Notes: generated by a model not told the origin, from the letters alone. Positions 55,301-64,000 are shown, counted from the first letter of the stretch. The stretch is DNA of 64,000 nt from Pseudaminobacter soli (ex Li et al. 2025) (GCF_029892515.1 NZ_JARXVF010000003.1:372001-436000), one strand, 5' to 3'. Translations and numbers: made by a program.

Positions 55301-55994
55301 CGAGGGGCTTTCGGGCACCGGCCCGAAGGCGGGCGGCCCTCACTATCTGCGCCGCTTCCGCCGTGCGGTAGCCGCCGCGAACGCCGAGCCTACGGTTGGC
55401 AAGCCGGTGGCGGCCGCCGAGCTCACCTCGCGCTTCCCGCAGCTGGATGCCGAATGGAGCCAGGCGGGCGACCGTATCGCCACCTTGCGCAAGCATCTGC
55501 GTGGTAAGGCAGCGGCTGCGATCGCTGCCGCTGCAGCGCTCGACTACGGCCAGGTCGATCTGCCTGGACCGACGGGCGAGGCCAACACGCTGGCGCTGAC
55601 CCCGCGCGGCCGTGCGCTCTGCCTCGGACCCGATGCCGAAACGCTGCTGGCTCAGGTCGTCCAGGCGCTCGCCGCCGGCAACGCCGTGCTGGCTGTTGCT
55701 CCGGGTGCGCCCGCCGCGCTCAATGCGCTGACTGGCAAGGGCCTGCCGCTCGTGGCCATCAATGGCGAGGTGCCGGCCGAGGCGCTGGCCACGCTCGATC
55801 TCGGTGTCGTTGCGTTCTCGGGGGATGCCGAACTTGCGAAAAAGATCCGCAAGGCGCTCGCCGCCCGCAAGGGTCCGATCGTGCCGCTGGTCGGCGAGGT
55901 GATCTATCCTGCGGCCTATGCACATGAACGTGCAGTCTGCGTCGACACCACCGCCGCCGGCGGCAACGCCAGCCTGCTCGCCAGCGCGGCCTGA
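52368..55994 (+). CDS. putA: Bifunctional proline dehydrogenase / L-glutamate-5-semialdehyde dehydrogenase
   Basis: A 1208-residue enzyme that oxidises proline to glutamate: an FAD-linked proline dehydrogenase barrel (residues about 120-500, with SVKLSAIHPRYEE and LVKGAYWD), then an NAD-linked aldehyde dehydrogenase (about 560-1000, catalytic Cys in GQRCSALRVL, Glu in ETGGLNAM) and a C-terminal domain of about 200 residues. There is no N-terminal ribbon-helix-helix DNA-binding domain, which agrees with an external regulator. Starts at ATG 52368 and 52374 are equally possible. A hairpin at 56004-56029 follows the stop. Confidence 0.95.
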   Translation: MSMTAPLLDTIRKQIRANYLPDEDQSLARLIKAADLNDAERKAISARAVGLVNAVRGSTDPRLMEVFLSAYGLSTKEGVALMCLAEALLRVPDTQTMDDLIQDKIAPHDWSAHGSSSSSIFVNASTWALMLTGRVLDESEDGIAGTLHAMVRRLGEPVIRKAVAAAMREMGEQFVLGRTIEEAVKRGRSMLAKGYLYSYDMLGEAARTEEDALRYLRAYADAITSLSAHSKGQDIRYNPGISVKLSAIHPRYEEAQKETMLPVMADRLLSLAIAAKKARMGLNIDAEEADRLDLSLDVIERVLADPQLEGWDGFGVVVQAYGPRCAFAIDWLYALAQKLDRKIMVRLVKGAYWDTEVKRAQTLGLEGYPVFTRKANTDVSYISCAKKLLSMTDRIYPQFAGHNAHTVSAILAMAPDRTSFEFQRLHGMGEALHETVRKAEGTRCRIYAPVGAHSDLLAYLVRRLLENGANSSFVHQLTDESVKAEDIARDPFETVATQGPAANPAIPRPLAIFGAGRINAKGFDITDPVTLAAIDKARQEFAGPEHWHAKPITRAVGHGEKRAVINPAKPADIVGTVTEAAAKQVETAVRIALDAQPAWAARPVSERGEALRRAADLYEAHAAEFFALATREAGKTLGDAVAELREAVDFLRYYASEAVKAEAGTEARGVIVCISPWNFPLAIFSGQIAAALVTGNSVIAKPAEQTPLIAFRAVELLRKAGIPEDVIQLLPGDGPTVGAPLTADPRIAGVCFTGSTEVAKLIEKQLAETAAPDAMLVAETGGLNAMIVDSTALPEQAVRDIVASSFQSAGQRCSALRVLYVQKDVEKKMLHMLKGAMEALNIGDPWQFSTDVGPVIDEEAQVSIRDYNTKMEGQGRLVAKIDAPKDGRFVSPHVFRVSGIGEMEREVFGPVLHVATFEADEIDKVIADINAKGFGLTFGLHTRIEGRVQHFVDGIHAGNIYVNRNQIGAVVGSQPFGGEGLSGTGPKAGGPHYLRRFRRAVAAANAEPTVGKPVAAAELTSRFPQLDAEWSQAGDRIATLRKHLRGKAAAAIAAAAALDYGQVDLPGPTGEANTLALTPRGRALCLGPDAETLLAQVVQALAAGNAVLAVAPGAPAALNALTGKGLPLVAINGEVPAEALATLDLGVVAFSGDAELAKKIRKALAARKGPIVPLVGEVIYPAAYAHERAVCVDTTAAGGNASLLASAA

Positions 55995-56003
55995 TATTTT
56001 TGA

Positions 56004-56029
56004 CCGGCGCGGCCTTATCGCCGCGCCGG
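56004..56029 (+). terminator. Hairpin after putA
   Basis: Arms CCGGCGCGGC and GCCGCGCCGG form a perfect 10-bp stem with a 6-base loop. The tail has no long U-run, so termination efficiency is uncertain. Confidence 0.6.
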
Positions 56030-56140
56030 CAATTGTACAAAAATTCCGGCGGGGATGTCGGCAGTCCTCCCTTTGATGCGTCATCGTACAAGCTCGGATC
56101 GAAAACTTCCGATCCGCGAGACCATCAAAGGGAGAGACCC

Positions 56141-56572
56141 ATGCAAGCCGCCGTTCAAACCGCTCACGCCAATCCGGAATCAGTCTCTAACAAGGCATAT
56201 TGGGCCGGCTGGATCATCAGCGGCCTGCTGATCCTGTTCCTGCTCTTCGATGCGGTCATCAAGCTGCTTCCGCTCGATGTCGTCACCGAGACGATGGCCA
56301 CGCTCGGCTGGCCGACGAGCGATGGCATGGCGCGCACGCTCGGCGTGCTCACCCTCATCTGCACGGTCCTCTACGCAATTCCCCGGACTTCGGTGCTCGG
56401 CGCGATCCTTCTGACCGGCTATCTCGGCGGCGCGATGGCGACACATCTGCGCATTGGCAACCCAATGGCAACTCACACGTTGTTCGGCCTCTACCTCGGC
56501 GTCATGGCCTGGGGCGGGCTCTATTTGCGTGACGCTCGGCTGCGCGCTTTGATCCCGTTGCGGGCCGGATGA
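56141..56572 (+). CDS. DoxX family membrane protein
   Basis: A 143-residue protein with four hydrophobic helices (IISGLLILFLLFDAVIKL, LGVLTLICTVLYAI, LGAILLTGYLGGAMATHL and LFGLYLGVMAWGGLYL). The GAILLTGYLGGAMATHLRIG block is typical of the DoxX-like 'DUF' group. AAAGGGAGAG precedes ATG 56141. A small CGGATCG/CGATCCG hairpin lies upstream at 56095-56116. Function is unknown. Confidence 0.8.
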   Translation: MQAAVQTAHANPESVSNKAYWAGWIISGLLILFLLFDAVIKLLPLDVVTETMATLGWPTSDGMARTLGVLTLICTVLYAIPRTSVLGAILLTGYLGGAMATHLRIGNPMATHTLFGLYLGVMAWGGLYLRDARLRALIPLRAG

Positions 56573-56629
56573 TCGATAGTCGTCTCATCGATGCTGCGGT
56601 GGAGAGTTCGACCAACGGAGAAGCATTCG

Positions 56630-57043
56630 ATGAAGATGAGCCCATATCTGGCGTTCAGCGGCAACTGCGAAGAGGCATTCAAATATTACGAGAAGGTCCT
56701 TGGCGGAAAGATCGTAATGATGGTGCCGCACGCGGGGACACCGGCCGAGGAGCATGTTCCCGCCGAATGGCGCGACAAGATCATGCATGCGCGGCTGGAG
56801 TTCGGTGATGGTCAGGTGCTGATGGGAGCAGATGCACCGCCGCAATTTCGCACCACGATGAGCGGCTTTTCGATCTCGCTTCAGTTCACCGACATTGGCG
56901 AGGCCGAACGCATTTTCAACGCGCTGGCCGAGAAAGGGCAAGTGAGGATGCCCTTTTCAAAAACCTTCTGGGCCGAGCGCTTCGGCATGCTGATCGACCG
57001 GTTCGGCACGCCCTGGATGGTCAATTGCGAAAAGCCGGCATAA
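56630..57043 (+). CDS. PhnB-like VOC family protein
   Basis: A 137-residue protein with the VOC fold of the PhnB/YjdN type: SPYLAFSGNCEEAFKYYEKVLGG, split here as SPYLAFSGNCEEAF and KYYEKVLGG, at the start and FGMLIDRFGTPWMVNCEKP at the end. ATG 56630 follows GGAG. Together with DoxX and DUF1801 it forms a gene trio often seen together in proteobacteria. No enzyme activity can be assigned. Confidence 0.82.
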   Translation: MKMSPYLAFSGNCEEAFKYYEKVLGGKIVMMVPHAGTPAEEHVPAEWRDKIMHARLEFGDGQVLMGADAPPQFRTTMSGFSISLQFTDIGEAERIFNALAEKGQVRMPFSKTFWAERFGMLIDRFGTPWMVNCEKPA

Positions 57044-57058
57044 GCGAGGGACACCAGC

Positions 57059-57433
57059 ATGTTGGATAGCGTGAATGAGTACGTCGCAGCCCTTTCGGGC
57101 TGGCAGGCCGCCGCTGTGACGGAGCTGCGGCGCAGCATCCTCGATACGCGCAATGTCGCCGAAGCATTCAAATGGGGGCATCCGGTCTATGAGGCAGGCG
57201 GTCCCGTCTGCCTGGTGAAGGCCCATTCAGGCCACGTCACACTCGGTTTCTGGCGCGGTGCCCTGCTGACCGATCTCGATGCGCGCCTCGTTTCGCATGG
57301 CGGCTTCGAGATGGCCTCGATCAAGCTCAAGGGGCCCGGGGAGATCAGCGCAGCGGATATTCGCCGGCTCGTTCTCCAGGCCGTCGCGCTCAATCTCGAA
57401 CGAGGCAACCCGCTTACGCTCGCAAGAGCTTGA
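57059..57433 (+). CDS. DUF1801 domain-containing protein
   Basis: A 124-residue soluble protein of the DUF1801 (YdhG-like) family, with VTELRRSILDT near residue 20, the AFKWGHPVYE core and the VTLGFWRGALL strand. It lies 15 bases after the VOC gene on the same strand and is likely cotranscribed. The function of the family is not settled. Confidence 0.82.
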   Translation: MLDSVNEYVAALSGWQAAAVTELRRSILDTRNVAEAFKWGHPVYEAGGPVCLVKAHSGHVTLGFWRGALLTDLDARLVSHGGFEMASIKLKGPGEISAADIRRLVLQAVALNLERGNPLTLARA

Positions 57434-57441
57434 AGCGGAGC

Positions 57442-58341
57442 CTATGCGGGGTGCTGAACCGCGAGCGTCGCCCGGCGCCTGCGCCCGTCATGCAGCTGCC
57501 AGAGCGAATGGGCAATGAGCGTGACGATGAGAATCGCGCCGCCGATCAGGCTGTTGCGGCTGGGGACCTCGGCGAAGATCATCCACACCCAGATCGGCGC
57601 CAGCACCGTCTCAAGGAGATAAAACATCGCCACCTCGGGGCTCGACAGATATTTTGGTCCGTTGGCAAGGCAGAAGAACGAGATCGGCATCACCACTGCG
57701 CCGTTGAAGATGATCCACCACGGCGCGGAAACGTTGAGGCCGGTCTTGGACACCATGAACGCGGCCAAGGCGAACGGGAACACCACGCCGACCAGCGAGG
57801 CAAGTCCCATCTCCCGGCCACTGGCGCGCGAGATGGTAAGTGCGGAGGCGATGCAGAGCGCCGATACCACGCCCATCAGATTGCCGAACATCTGGCCGGT
57901 GCCGATCGAATCCCAGACGATGATCAGCACGCCTAGAAGCATGAGCACCATGGCCACGAGCGTCGCCGGTCGCGGCCGCTCCTTCAGGAACAGCCAGGAC
58001 AGCAGCGCCGCGAACATGGTGTTGAAGGCCAGGATGAAGACCAGATTGGCGGTCGAGGTGTTGTAGACGCCGGTGATGAAGGCGACGGAGCCGAGGCCAT
58101 AGAGGGCGGCGACCACCAGCCCGGCACGACCGGGGATGAGCTGCGGCGCCTTGTTGCTGAACCTGCGCCAAACCGCCCAGATGATCAGCGCCATGGCGAG
58201 CGTGGTGCCCGCGCGCAGGAACAGGATCGTCCAGCTGTCGCCGCCGGCAAGGCGGATCAACGGGATGTCGACGGTCAAGGTCAGGCCGCCAAGCGCGGTC
58301 AGCGCAAGCCCTTTGGCGTGGTTGTTCGCAGATGTCGACAA
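57442..58341 (-). CDS. EamA/DMT family transporter
   Basis: A 299-residue inner-membrane protein with ten hydrophobic segments forming two EamA repeats (first LTALGGLTLTVDIPLIRLAG, second ISRASGREMGLASLVGVVF). A Lys/Arg ring follows helix 10. DMT carriers export or import metabolites; the substrate cannot be predicted. It is convergent with DUF1801 (8-base gap). Confidence 0.87.
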   Translation of the reverse strand: MSTSANNHAKGLALTALGGLTLTVDIPLIRLAGGDSWTILFLRAGTTLAMALIIWAVWRRFSNKAPQLIPGRAGLVVAALYGLGSVAFITGVYNTSTANLVFILAFNTMFAALLSWLFLKERPRPATLVAMVLMLLGVLIIVWDSIGTGQMFGNLMGVVSALCIASALTISRASGREMGLASLVGVVFPFALAAFMVSKTGLNVSAPWWIIFNGAVVMPISFFCLANGPKYLSSPEVAMFYLLETVLAPIWVWMIFAEVPSRNSLIGGAILIVTLIAHSLWQLHDGRRRRATLAVQHPA

Positions 58342-58392
58342 GGAAGGTCCGCTCCGGCGATGAGGTGGTTGGGCTGTAGTACGGGAAGCCGG

Positions 58393-59151
58393 TCAGACGG
58401 CTTCGGGCGCGTAGCGTTCCCAGCCCTTCGATCCCAGGTGCTCCTGCGGCGTGAAGCGCACCTTATAGCTCATCTTGCGCGAGCCATTGACCCAATAGCC
58501 CAGATAGACATGGGGCAGGCCGGCAGCGCGGGCGCGGGCAATGTGGTCGAGGATCATGAAGGTACCGAGCGAGCGCTCGTCCAGATCCGGGTCGAAATAG
58601 GAATAAACCATCGACAGGCCGTCGGCCATTATGTCCGATAGGGCCACCGCCATCAGTTCGCCCTGGCCCTTGCCGGTGATGAAGCTGTCAGGGCCGCGGC
58701 GGCGATATTCGATGATCTTGGTGTTGACGTGGGTGTCCTCCACCATCATCGCATAGTCGAGCACGGTCATGTCCGACATGCCGCCCTTGCGGTGCCGGGC
58801 ATCGAGATATTTGCGGAACAGCGAATATTGCTCGGTCGAGGGCTCGGCGTCGCGGATGTCGCCGATCAGGTCGGCGTTGTGGCGCAGCACGCGCTTCATG
58901 TTGCGCGTGGCCTCGAATTCATTGGCCAGGATGCGCACCGAAACGCAGGCGCGGCAGGATTCGCAGGCGGGGCGGTAGGCGATGTTCTGCGACCGGCGGA
59001 AGCCGCCCTGGGTCAAGAGATCGTTCATCTCCGGCGCCTTGTCGCCGACAAGATGGGTGAACACCTTCCGCTCGAACTGGCCGTCAATGTAAGGGCACGG
59101 GGAGGGCGCGGTCAGAAAGAACTGCGGGGATTGGGTCGGATGTTGCGTCAT
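58393..59151 (-). CDS. bpt: Aspartate/glutamate leucyltransferase (Bpt)
   Basis: A 252-residue aminoacyl-tRNA protein transferase of the bacterial ATE-like family. It attaches Leu (or Arg) to N-terminal Asp or Glu, marking proteins for degradation by ClpAP/ClpS. The conserved start [17 protein letters not shown], the Cys pairs of [11 protein letters not shown] and the [13 protein letters not shown] segment are present. It lies near the RDD gene and hemB, an order common in alphaproteobacteria. Confidence 0.93.
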   Translation of the reverse strand: MTQHPTQSPQFFLTAPSPCPYIDGQFERKVFTHLVGDKAPEMNDLLTQGGFRRSQNIAYRPACESCRACVSVRILANEFEATRNMKRVLRHNADLIGDIRDAEPSTEQYSLFRKYLDARHRKGGMSDMTVLDYAMMVEDTHVNTKIIEYRRRGPDSFITGKGQGELMAVALSDIMADGLSMVYSYFDPDLDERSLGTFMILDHIARARAAGLPHVYLGYWVNGSRKMSYKVRFTPQEHLGSKGWERYAPEAV

Positions 59152-59299
59152 CGCTGCCGATCATCGAGTCTCTATCTTGAACCGAGTACTATCCCTAGCT
59201 TGGCCGCGGCGGCAAAAAATTCAACTATATATTGGTGGTATGGCGGCCTGCCGGCGAACAATTCCGCGCGATGCCCGGCCGCCATGCCAAAGGCGCATG

Positions 59300-59770
59300 T
59301 CAGCGGTCATCGCGGGTCACCACGGTGCCGAGCAGTAGGTCGTGAAGGGTACGCTTGCGGTCGGTGAAAAGCGTCGCAAGCAGGATCAGCGGCGTCAGCA
59401 CGACATTGCCGGCCCAGAACAGCACGGTGTGGACGACCGCGAGCAGCCCGTCCACCGGCTTGCCGTCGAGGCGGTCGAGCCGGATGCCCGTCATGCGCAT
59501 GCCGACAGTCGCCTGGTTGCGGCCGCCCAGCGTGTTCCAGACATAGATCAGCGCCACCATCGGGAACAGGACGCCGAACAGGCCCCAGCCCAGGCCCAGC
59601 GTGATGATGCCGAGGAAGAAGACCAGAATGGCGAAGGGGATCATCAGAAGGCCGATGATCAGATAGTCGACGCAGAAGGCGACCACCCGACGCGTCAGCA
59701 CGCCTTCATAGGCGCGAACGTCGTCGAGCCGCGTCGTGATGATTTCGCCGTCGAGAACTCGCGTGCTCAT
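59300..59770 (-). CDS. RDD family membrane protein
   Basis: A 156-residue protein with three hydrophobic segments and the RDD pattern: an Arg-containing first helix (TRRVVAFCVDYLIIGLLM) and the later VGMRMTGIRL. Its role is unknown; the family includes a Na+/H+ antiporter but most members are uncharacterised. It is codirectional with bpt (148 bases downstream) and separated from hemB by the insertion of a toxin-antitoxin pair. Confidence 0.85.
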   Translation of the reverse strand: MSTRVLDGEIITTRLDDVRAYEGVLTRRVVAFCVDYLIIGLLMIPFAILVFFLGIITLGLGWGLFGVLFPMVALIYVWNTLGGRNQATVGMRMTGIRLDRLDGKPVDGLLAVVHTVLFWAGNVVLTPLILLATLFTDRKRTLHDLLLGTVVTRDDR

Positions 59771-59884
59771 TTCCAGATTCCTTGTCGAGGCGGGAAAGGC
59801 CCCGCCGTGGCTTTACTAGAAATGGTGACGGGCGGCGACGATTCAATGATTTGGCGCCTGCAGATTTTGCTTCGAGGTTGCTCC

Positions 59885-60232
59885 TCATTCGTCGAGCGTT
59901 TCGAGCATTCGCTCGATGCCGGCACGCAGCGGGGGCAGACTGTCGGTTACAACCGCCCAGACGATAGGGTCGGCGATCTTGTGATATTCGTGGCGCAGCA
60001 CGTTCCCGATCCCCTGCACTTGCTTCTATGGCACGTCCGGGGCAGCTTGTAGGAGTTCATCGGGAATATGGCGAGCGGCCTCCGAAATGATCTCGATGCC
60101 GCGCTGGACGCCATGTTTCAGAAGCCAATCCTTCCGAAAGTCTGCGAGCGACTTACCAGCCGTTGCGGCCGCTATGCCATCGAGCGCATCGATCATTTCC
60201 GCGAGAATTGGCCGAACCTTGCGCGGCGCCAT
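59885..60232 (-). pseudogene. hepT: HepT-like (DUF86) toxin gene interrupted by an in-frame amber codon
   Basis: The frame codes for a full-length HepT-like RNase toxin of 115 residues except that codon 69 is TAG (60026-60028). The flanking sequence reads PDV-P-stop-KQVQGIGNVLRHEY, exactly where the family has a conserved Trp (PW..V.GIGN), so a TGG-to-TAG change is the likely cause. The catalytic GNVLRHEY segment and the last 46 residues lie after the stop. The MntA gene upstream overlaps by 1 bp. The truncated 68-residue product should lack nuclease activity unless suppressed. Confidence 0.85.
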
Positions 60233-60528
60233 CAGAAGACGCGGATGGCGTTGCGTTCGATGTCGTCCTTCAACATCGGATGAAGGCTGTCTCGGGTGGT
60301 AATATCGACATCGGTGGACATTGTCTCTTCAAGGAACTGCTTGATGCCGACAAGGTCGATGAGAGAAAAGCGCCTGTTGGCGTCATAGTCGATGAACAAG
60401 TCCAGATCGCTTGCTGCGGTACCTTCATCGCGGGCCGTTGACCCGAACAGATAGAGTGTTGTCGCCCCCATCTCCCGGATGGTGGCGGCATTATTCTGCA
60501 ACTGTTCGATTGCCTGCGCTTTGTCCAT
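60232..60528 (-). CDS. mntA: MntA-like nucleotidyltransferase antitoxin
   Basis: A 98-residue minimal nucleotidyltransferase with the GSTARDEGTAASDLDLFIDY block, where the Gly-Ser and Asp-X-Asp residues bind ATP and metal. MntA proteins AMPylate HepT and neutralise it. The frame is intact although its partner is broken, so it may be an orphan. The TGA overlaps the hepT ATG by one base. Confidence 0.88.
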   Translation of the reverse strand: MDKAQAIEQLQNNAATIREMGATTLYLFGSTARDEGTAASDLDLFIDYDANRRFSLIDLVGIKQFLEETMSTDVDITTRDSLHPMLKDDIERNAIRVF

Positions 60529-60566
60529 CGCGACAACCTACAGCAAAACCATGCCGGGATCGACTG

Positions 60567-61598
<1,032 letters not shown>

Positions 61599-61783
61599 CG
61601 GGCAATCTCCAGATGGCGGGCTTTTAGCACGCGGGCCGGCCGATCATCAAATTGAACGGATGAGGCCAGCCCCTTGTTTGCCGCGCGAAAACGAGGAAAC
61701 ATTGACGCACCCTGGCGCAACCCGTAGCACTAGGGTCATGGCCTTCTGTTAGTACGCGTTGTTTGAAGTAGGGATTCTGTCCA

Positions 61784-62827
61784 ATGGATTTTGGCGGCGG
61801 CGAGGAAATCCGCTTCGAGCTGCTGGGCAGTGCCGGCGTCGTCACCCTGACACGACCGCAGGCGCTCAACGCTGTCACGCATTCAATGATCAAGGCCCTG
61901 TCCAGGGCGCTGGCCGAATGGGAGCACGATCCGGCGGTCTCGCTGGTCATCATCGAGGCTGAAGGCCGGGCGTTTTCCGCCGGCGGCGACATCGTCGACA
62001 TCTATAATGCAGGGCGCGCCGGCAACCCGCCTGTGGACTTCTTCGTCGACGAGTATCGCCTCAATTCCAAGATCGCGCATTTCCCAAAACCCTATGTCGC
62101 GCTGATCGACGGCATCGTCATGGGCGGCGGCGTCGGCATTTCCTGCCACGGCTCGCACCGGGTGATGACAGAGAACGCGCAGTTCGCCATGCCCGAGGTT
62201 GGCATCGGCTTCTTCCCCGATGTCGGCGGCAGCCACCTGCTGCCCGATCTCGGCGGCCATTTCGGCATGTATCTGGGCCTGACCGGCAACCGCATCCGCT
62301 ATGGCGATGCGCTGTGGTCGGGGCTCGCCACGCACACGACCAAGGCTGAGTATCTGGAAGGCCTGGTTGATCGGCTGGCCGAGACCGGTGATGCCGAGCT
62401 TGCGCTGCGCGAGGTATTCGTGCCGGCCACGCGTGAGACCGACCAGGCGACGCAGGACGCGATCGACAAGCATTTTTCTCAGCCTTCGCTGTCCGAAGTC
62501 CTCGAGAGCCTGGAAGCGGACGCGCCCAACGATGCTTTTGCGGCCAAGACGCTCGCTACGATCCTCAGCCGCTCGCCGACCAGCGTCAATGTCGCCTTCC
62601 GCCAGATCACCCAGGGCATGATGCTGACGATGGACGAATGCATGCGCATGGAGTTCCGTATCCTCAATCGGATGCTGCACGGCCATGACTTCTATGAGGG
62701 CATCCGTGCCGCCGTTATCGACAAGGACGGCAAGCCCGTCTGGGAGCCGGCCTCGTTCGACGCAGTCGACCCCGAGGCGATCGACGCCTATTTCGCGCCG
62801 CTGGCGGATGGAGACCTGGAACTGTGA
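61784..62827 (+). CDS. 3-hydroxyisobutyryl-CoA hydrolase
   Basis: A 347-residue crotonase-fold protein. It has the 3-hydroxyisobutyryl-CoA hydrolase (HIBCH) features: an RAFSAGGDIVDIYNAG-type oxyanion loop, ALIDGIVMGGGVGIS, AMPEVGIGFFPDVGGSH and the MTMDECMRMEFRI C-terminal segment absent from ordinary enoyl-CoA hydratases. It releases 3-hydroxyisobutyrate in valine catabolism, the substrate of MmsB (18493-19377). It is longer than a typical crotonase (about 260 residues) and overlaps the next gene by 4 bases. Confidence 0.9.
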   Translation: MDFGGGEEIRFELLGSAGVVTLTRPQALNAVTHSMIKALSRALAEWEHDPAVSLVIIEAEGRAFSAGGDIVDIYNAGRAGNPPVDFFVDEYRLNSKIAHFPKPYVALIDGIVMGGGVGISCHGSHRVMTENAQFAMPEVGIGFFPDVGGSHLLPDLGGHFGMYLGLTGNRIRYGDALWSGLATHTTKAEYLEGLVDRLAETGDAELALREVFVPATRETDQATQDAIDKHFSQPSLSEVLESLEADAPNDAFAAKTLATILSRSPTSVNVAFRQITQGMMLTMDECMRMEFRILNRMLHGHDFYEGIRAAVIDKDGKPVWEPASFDAVDPEAIDAYFAPLADGDLEL

Positions 62828-63270
62828 GCGAACGGACTGTGAATGAGCGGATCGTCCGGTCGGGCGGCATTGTCGGCCCGTCGGTGGCGGAAACCGGGTT
62901 CGTGTGGTTCTGGAGAATCATCTCCATCTACTGCCTGATGTTCGGCGTGCTTTACTGGGTGCGGCTGATCGGCGTTTACGATGCGCCGCTGTGGCGCTTC
63001 GACCGCATGCCGGTCTATTGGCAGGTCACGGTTTCCATGCTCGCCGTGTTCTATCCCTTCGCGGCCAGCGGCCTCTGGATGCTCGCATCCTGGGCGCCGG
63101 TGATCTGGTTCATATGCGCGGTGACCGAGGTCATCATGTATGCGGTTTATCCCGATCTGTTCGGGCAGCGCTTTGCCGTGGTGGCCTCGCATGTCTGCGT
63201 AGCGCTCATCTACGTGGCCTTCCGGGTGCGTATCTTCACGCAGAAAAAGGAGGCGGAGCGGCAGGGTTAA
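62824..63270 (+). CDS. DUF6163-like integral membrane protein
   Basis: A 148-residue protein with four hydrophobic segments (WFWRIISIYCLMFGVLYW, VTVSMLAVFYPFAAS, LWMLASWAPVIWFICA, VASHVCVALIYVAFRV). It starts at GTG 62824, overlapping the hydrolase stop (GTGA), and its own stop codon sits in a hairpin arm (63263-63303). I recall this small membrane protein upstream of ldtR in related genomes; its function is unknown. Confidence 0.7.
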   Translation: MSERTVNERIVRSGGIVGPSVAETGFVWFWRIISIYCLMFGVLYWVRLIGVYDAPLWRFDRMPVYWQVTVSMLAVFYPFAASGLWMLASWAPVIWFICAVTEVIMYAVYPDLFGQRFAVVASHVCVALIYVAFRVRIFTQKKEAERQG

Positions 63271-63303
63271 CAGACCCCATCCGGGTCGTCGTTTGTTAAC
63301 CCT
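63263..63303 (+). terminator. Hairpin spanning the end of the DUF6163-like gene
   Basis: Arms AGGGTTAACA and TGTTAACCCT form a perfect 10-bp stem, with an inner GACCC/GGGTC stem. The stop codon is in the left arm. There is no U-run, so it may be a terminator, an mRNA stabiliser or a binding site before ldtR. Confidence 0.55.
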
Positions 63304-63436
63304 CCGCGCAAGGTCGCTCCAGGTAAGGCCTTGTTAAGCCTGGTGTTTAAGTCGAATTTTATGGGTCAGGGCTAGTCTCGCGATCAAGGTGAGAAAAACA
63401 AAACAATCACCCGGCGACAAACGAGAGGCAAAGACC

Positions 63437-63952
63437 ATGATCAATTCCCGTCCCGTGGCGAAGACCACCAGCGTATCCGACGAACGCCGCGACTCCATCC
63501 GCACGCTTTACATGGAATCGCTGCAGCTGGTCGAAAGACTGCACCGCCGTTTGCTTGACGTGATCAAGGACGAATTCGATCGCAACGGCCGCAGCGACAT
63601 CAACGCCATTCAGGCTCTGCTGCTGTTCAACATCGGCAATGCCGAGCTGACCGCCGGCGAACTGCGGTCGCGTGGCTACTATCTCGGTTCGAACGTCTCC
63701 TACAATCTGAAGAAGCTGGTCGAACTCGGCTTCATCAACCACCAGCGCTCGCGCATCGACCGTCGTTCGGTCCGCATCAGCCTGACGGACAAGGGCTCCG
63801 AGGTCGCGGAAGTCGTAGGCAAGCTCTACGAGCGCCACATCGGCTCGATCGAGCAGGTCGGCGGCATCAATGCAGATGAGTTCCAGCAGATGAACCGCGC
63901 CCTGCAGCGCCTCGACCGCTTCTGGAACGACACCATCGCCTATCGCATGTAA
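63437..63952 (+). CDS. ldtR: LdtR, MarR family regulator of L,D-transpeptidase genes
   Basis: A 171-residue MarR-type regulator almost identical in pattern to LdtR of Liberibacter and Sinorhizobium as I recall it: LYMESLQLVERLHRRLLDVI, then ELTAGELRSRGYYLGSNVSY as recognition region and HQRSRIDRRSVRISLTDKG as wing. LdtR controls L,D-transpeptidase and cell-wall stress genes. ATG 63437 follows AGAGGCAAAG; the frame from 63389 is not supported. TTAAG half-sites upstream (around 63331-63353) may mediate autoregulation. Confidence 0.88.
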   Translation: MINSRPVAKTTSVSDERRDSIRTLYMESLQLVERLHRRLLDVIKDEFDRNGRSDINAIQALLLFNIGNAELTAGELRSRGYYLGSNVSYNLKKLVELGFINHQRSRIDRRSVRISLTDKGSEVAEVVGKLYERHIGSIEQVGGINADEFQQMNRALQRLDRFWNDTIAYRM

Positions 63953-64000
63953 TCGGCGCGCTGGCTGTCCTGCGCCGGGAAAGTTTTAGACAAACAAGCC

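Noticed and set aside
52806-56084. 1092-residue minus-strand open frame
   Set aside because: It is antisense to putA, has no family motif and results from codon bias.
60026-60028. Amber codon in hepT as a pyrrolysine site
   Set aside because: No pyl genes are present in the window, the MttB-type gene lacks an amber codon, and the position is a conserved Trp, so a nonsense mutation is simpler.

Overview
The window is about 62-65% GC by eye, densely packed and free of rRNA, tRNA, CRISPR and insertion sequences. Its gene content points to an alphaproteobacterium of the Hyphomicrobiales, most like Mesorhizobium, Aminobacter or a relative. The main clues are an acpXL-fabF-fabF-adh-lpxXL cluster for very-long-chain lipid A acylation, an LdtR-type MarR regulator, a betaine-homocysteine methyltransferase, a type-B PutA beside a PutR-like Lrp regulator, a Mg-type HemB next to RDD and bpt genes, and rhizobial-style intergenic hairpin repeats. 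The assignment rests on remembered family knowledge; no database search was run.

Layout. 1-9 kb: a GntR regulator with a perfect operator, a CynX-type MFS carrier, a dienelactone hydrolase, DUF1810, a PadR regulator with tandem palindromes, bmt, an XRE regulator, a fatty acid desaturase and an orphan PhnD-like protein. 9-18 kb: a minus-strand group with a DddP-like M24 protein, a dimethylglycine-dehydrogenase-like flavoprotein with a folate domain and an MttB-family methyltransferase; divergent from it lie an MFS carrier and an omega-aminotransferase. 18-25 kb: mmsB and an isobutyryl-CoA-type dehydrogenase (valine catabolism), a DddQ-like cupin, cobQ, a VOC protein, a TauE/SafE permease, TerB-like and Nudix proteins.

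25-35 kb is a co-directional minus-strand block. It holds a Tat-exported flavin amine oxidase, a small c-type cytochrome, a secreted RidA, an ArgE/DapE-type deacylase and a complete peptide-type ABC transporter, with internal hairpins that could set expression ratios. 35-40 kb carries an L,D-transpeptidase and soeABC (cytoplasmic sulfite dehydrogenase). 40-45.3 kb is the lipid A very-long-chain acyl cluster.

45-57 kb: a phosphatase, an AEC carrier, gabD, galM, a low-GC orphan gene, a PfkB kinase, a YtkA/FixH-like protein, putR-putA, DoxX, VOC and DUF1801 proteins. 57-64 kb: an EamA carrier, bpt, RDD, a MntA/HepT toxin-antitoxin pair whose HepT is broken by an amber codon, hemB, a 3-hydroxyisobutyryl-CoA hydrolase, a membrane protein and ldtR.

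The common theme is catabolism of methylated and zwitterionic nitrogen and sulfur compounds: bmt, DMGDH-like, MttB-like, two unrelated DMSP-lyase-type proteins, SoeABC, PutA and the periplasmic amine oxidase. The two best candidates for undescribed biology are the M24/flavoprotein/MttB operon and the exported amine oxidase-cytochrome-RidA trio.
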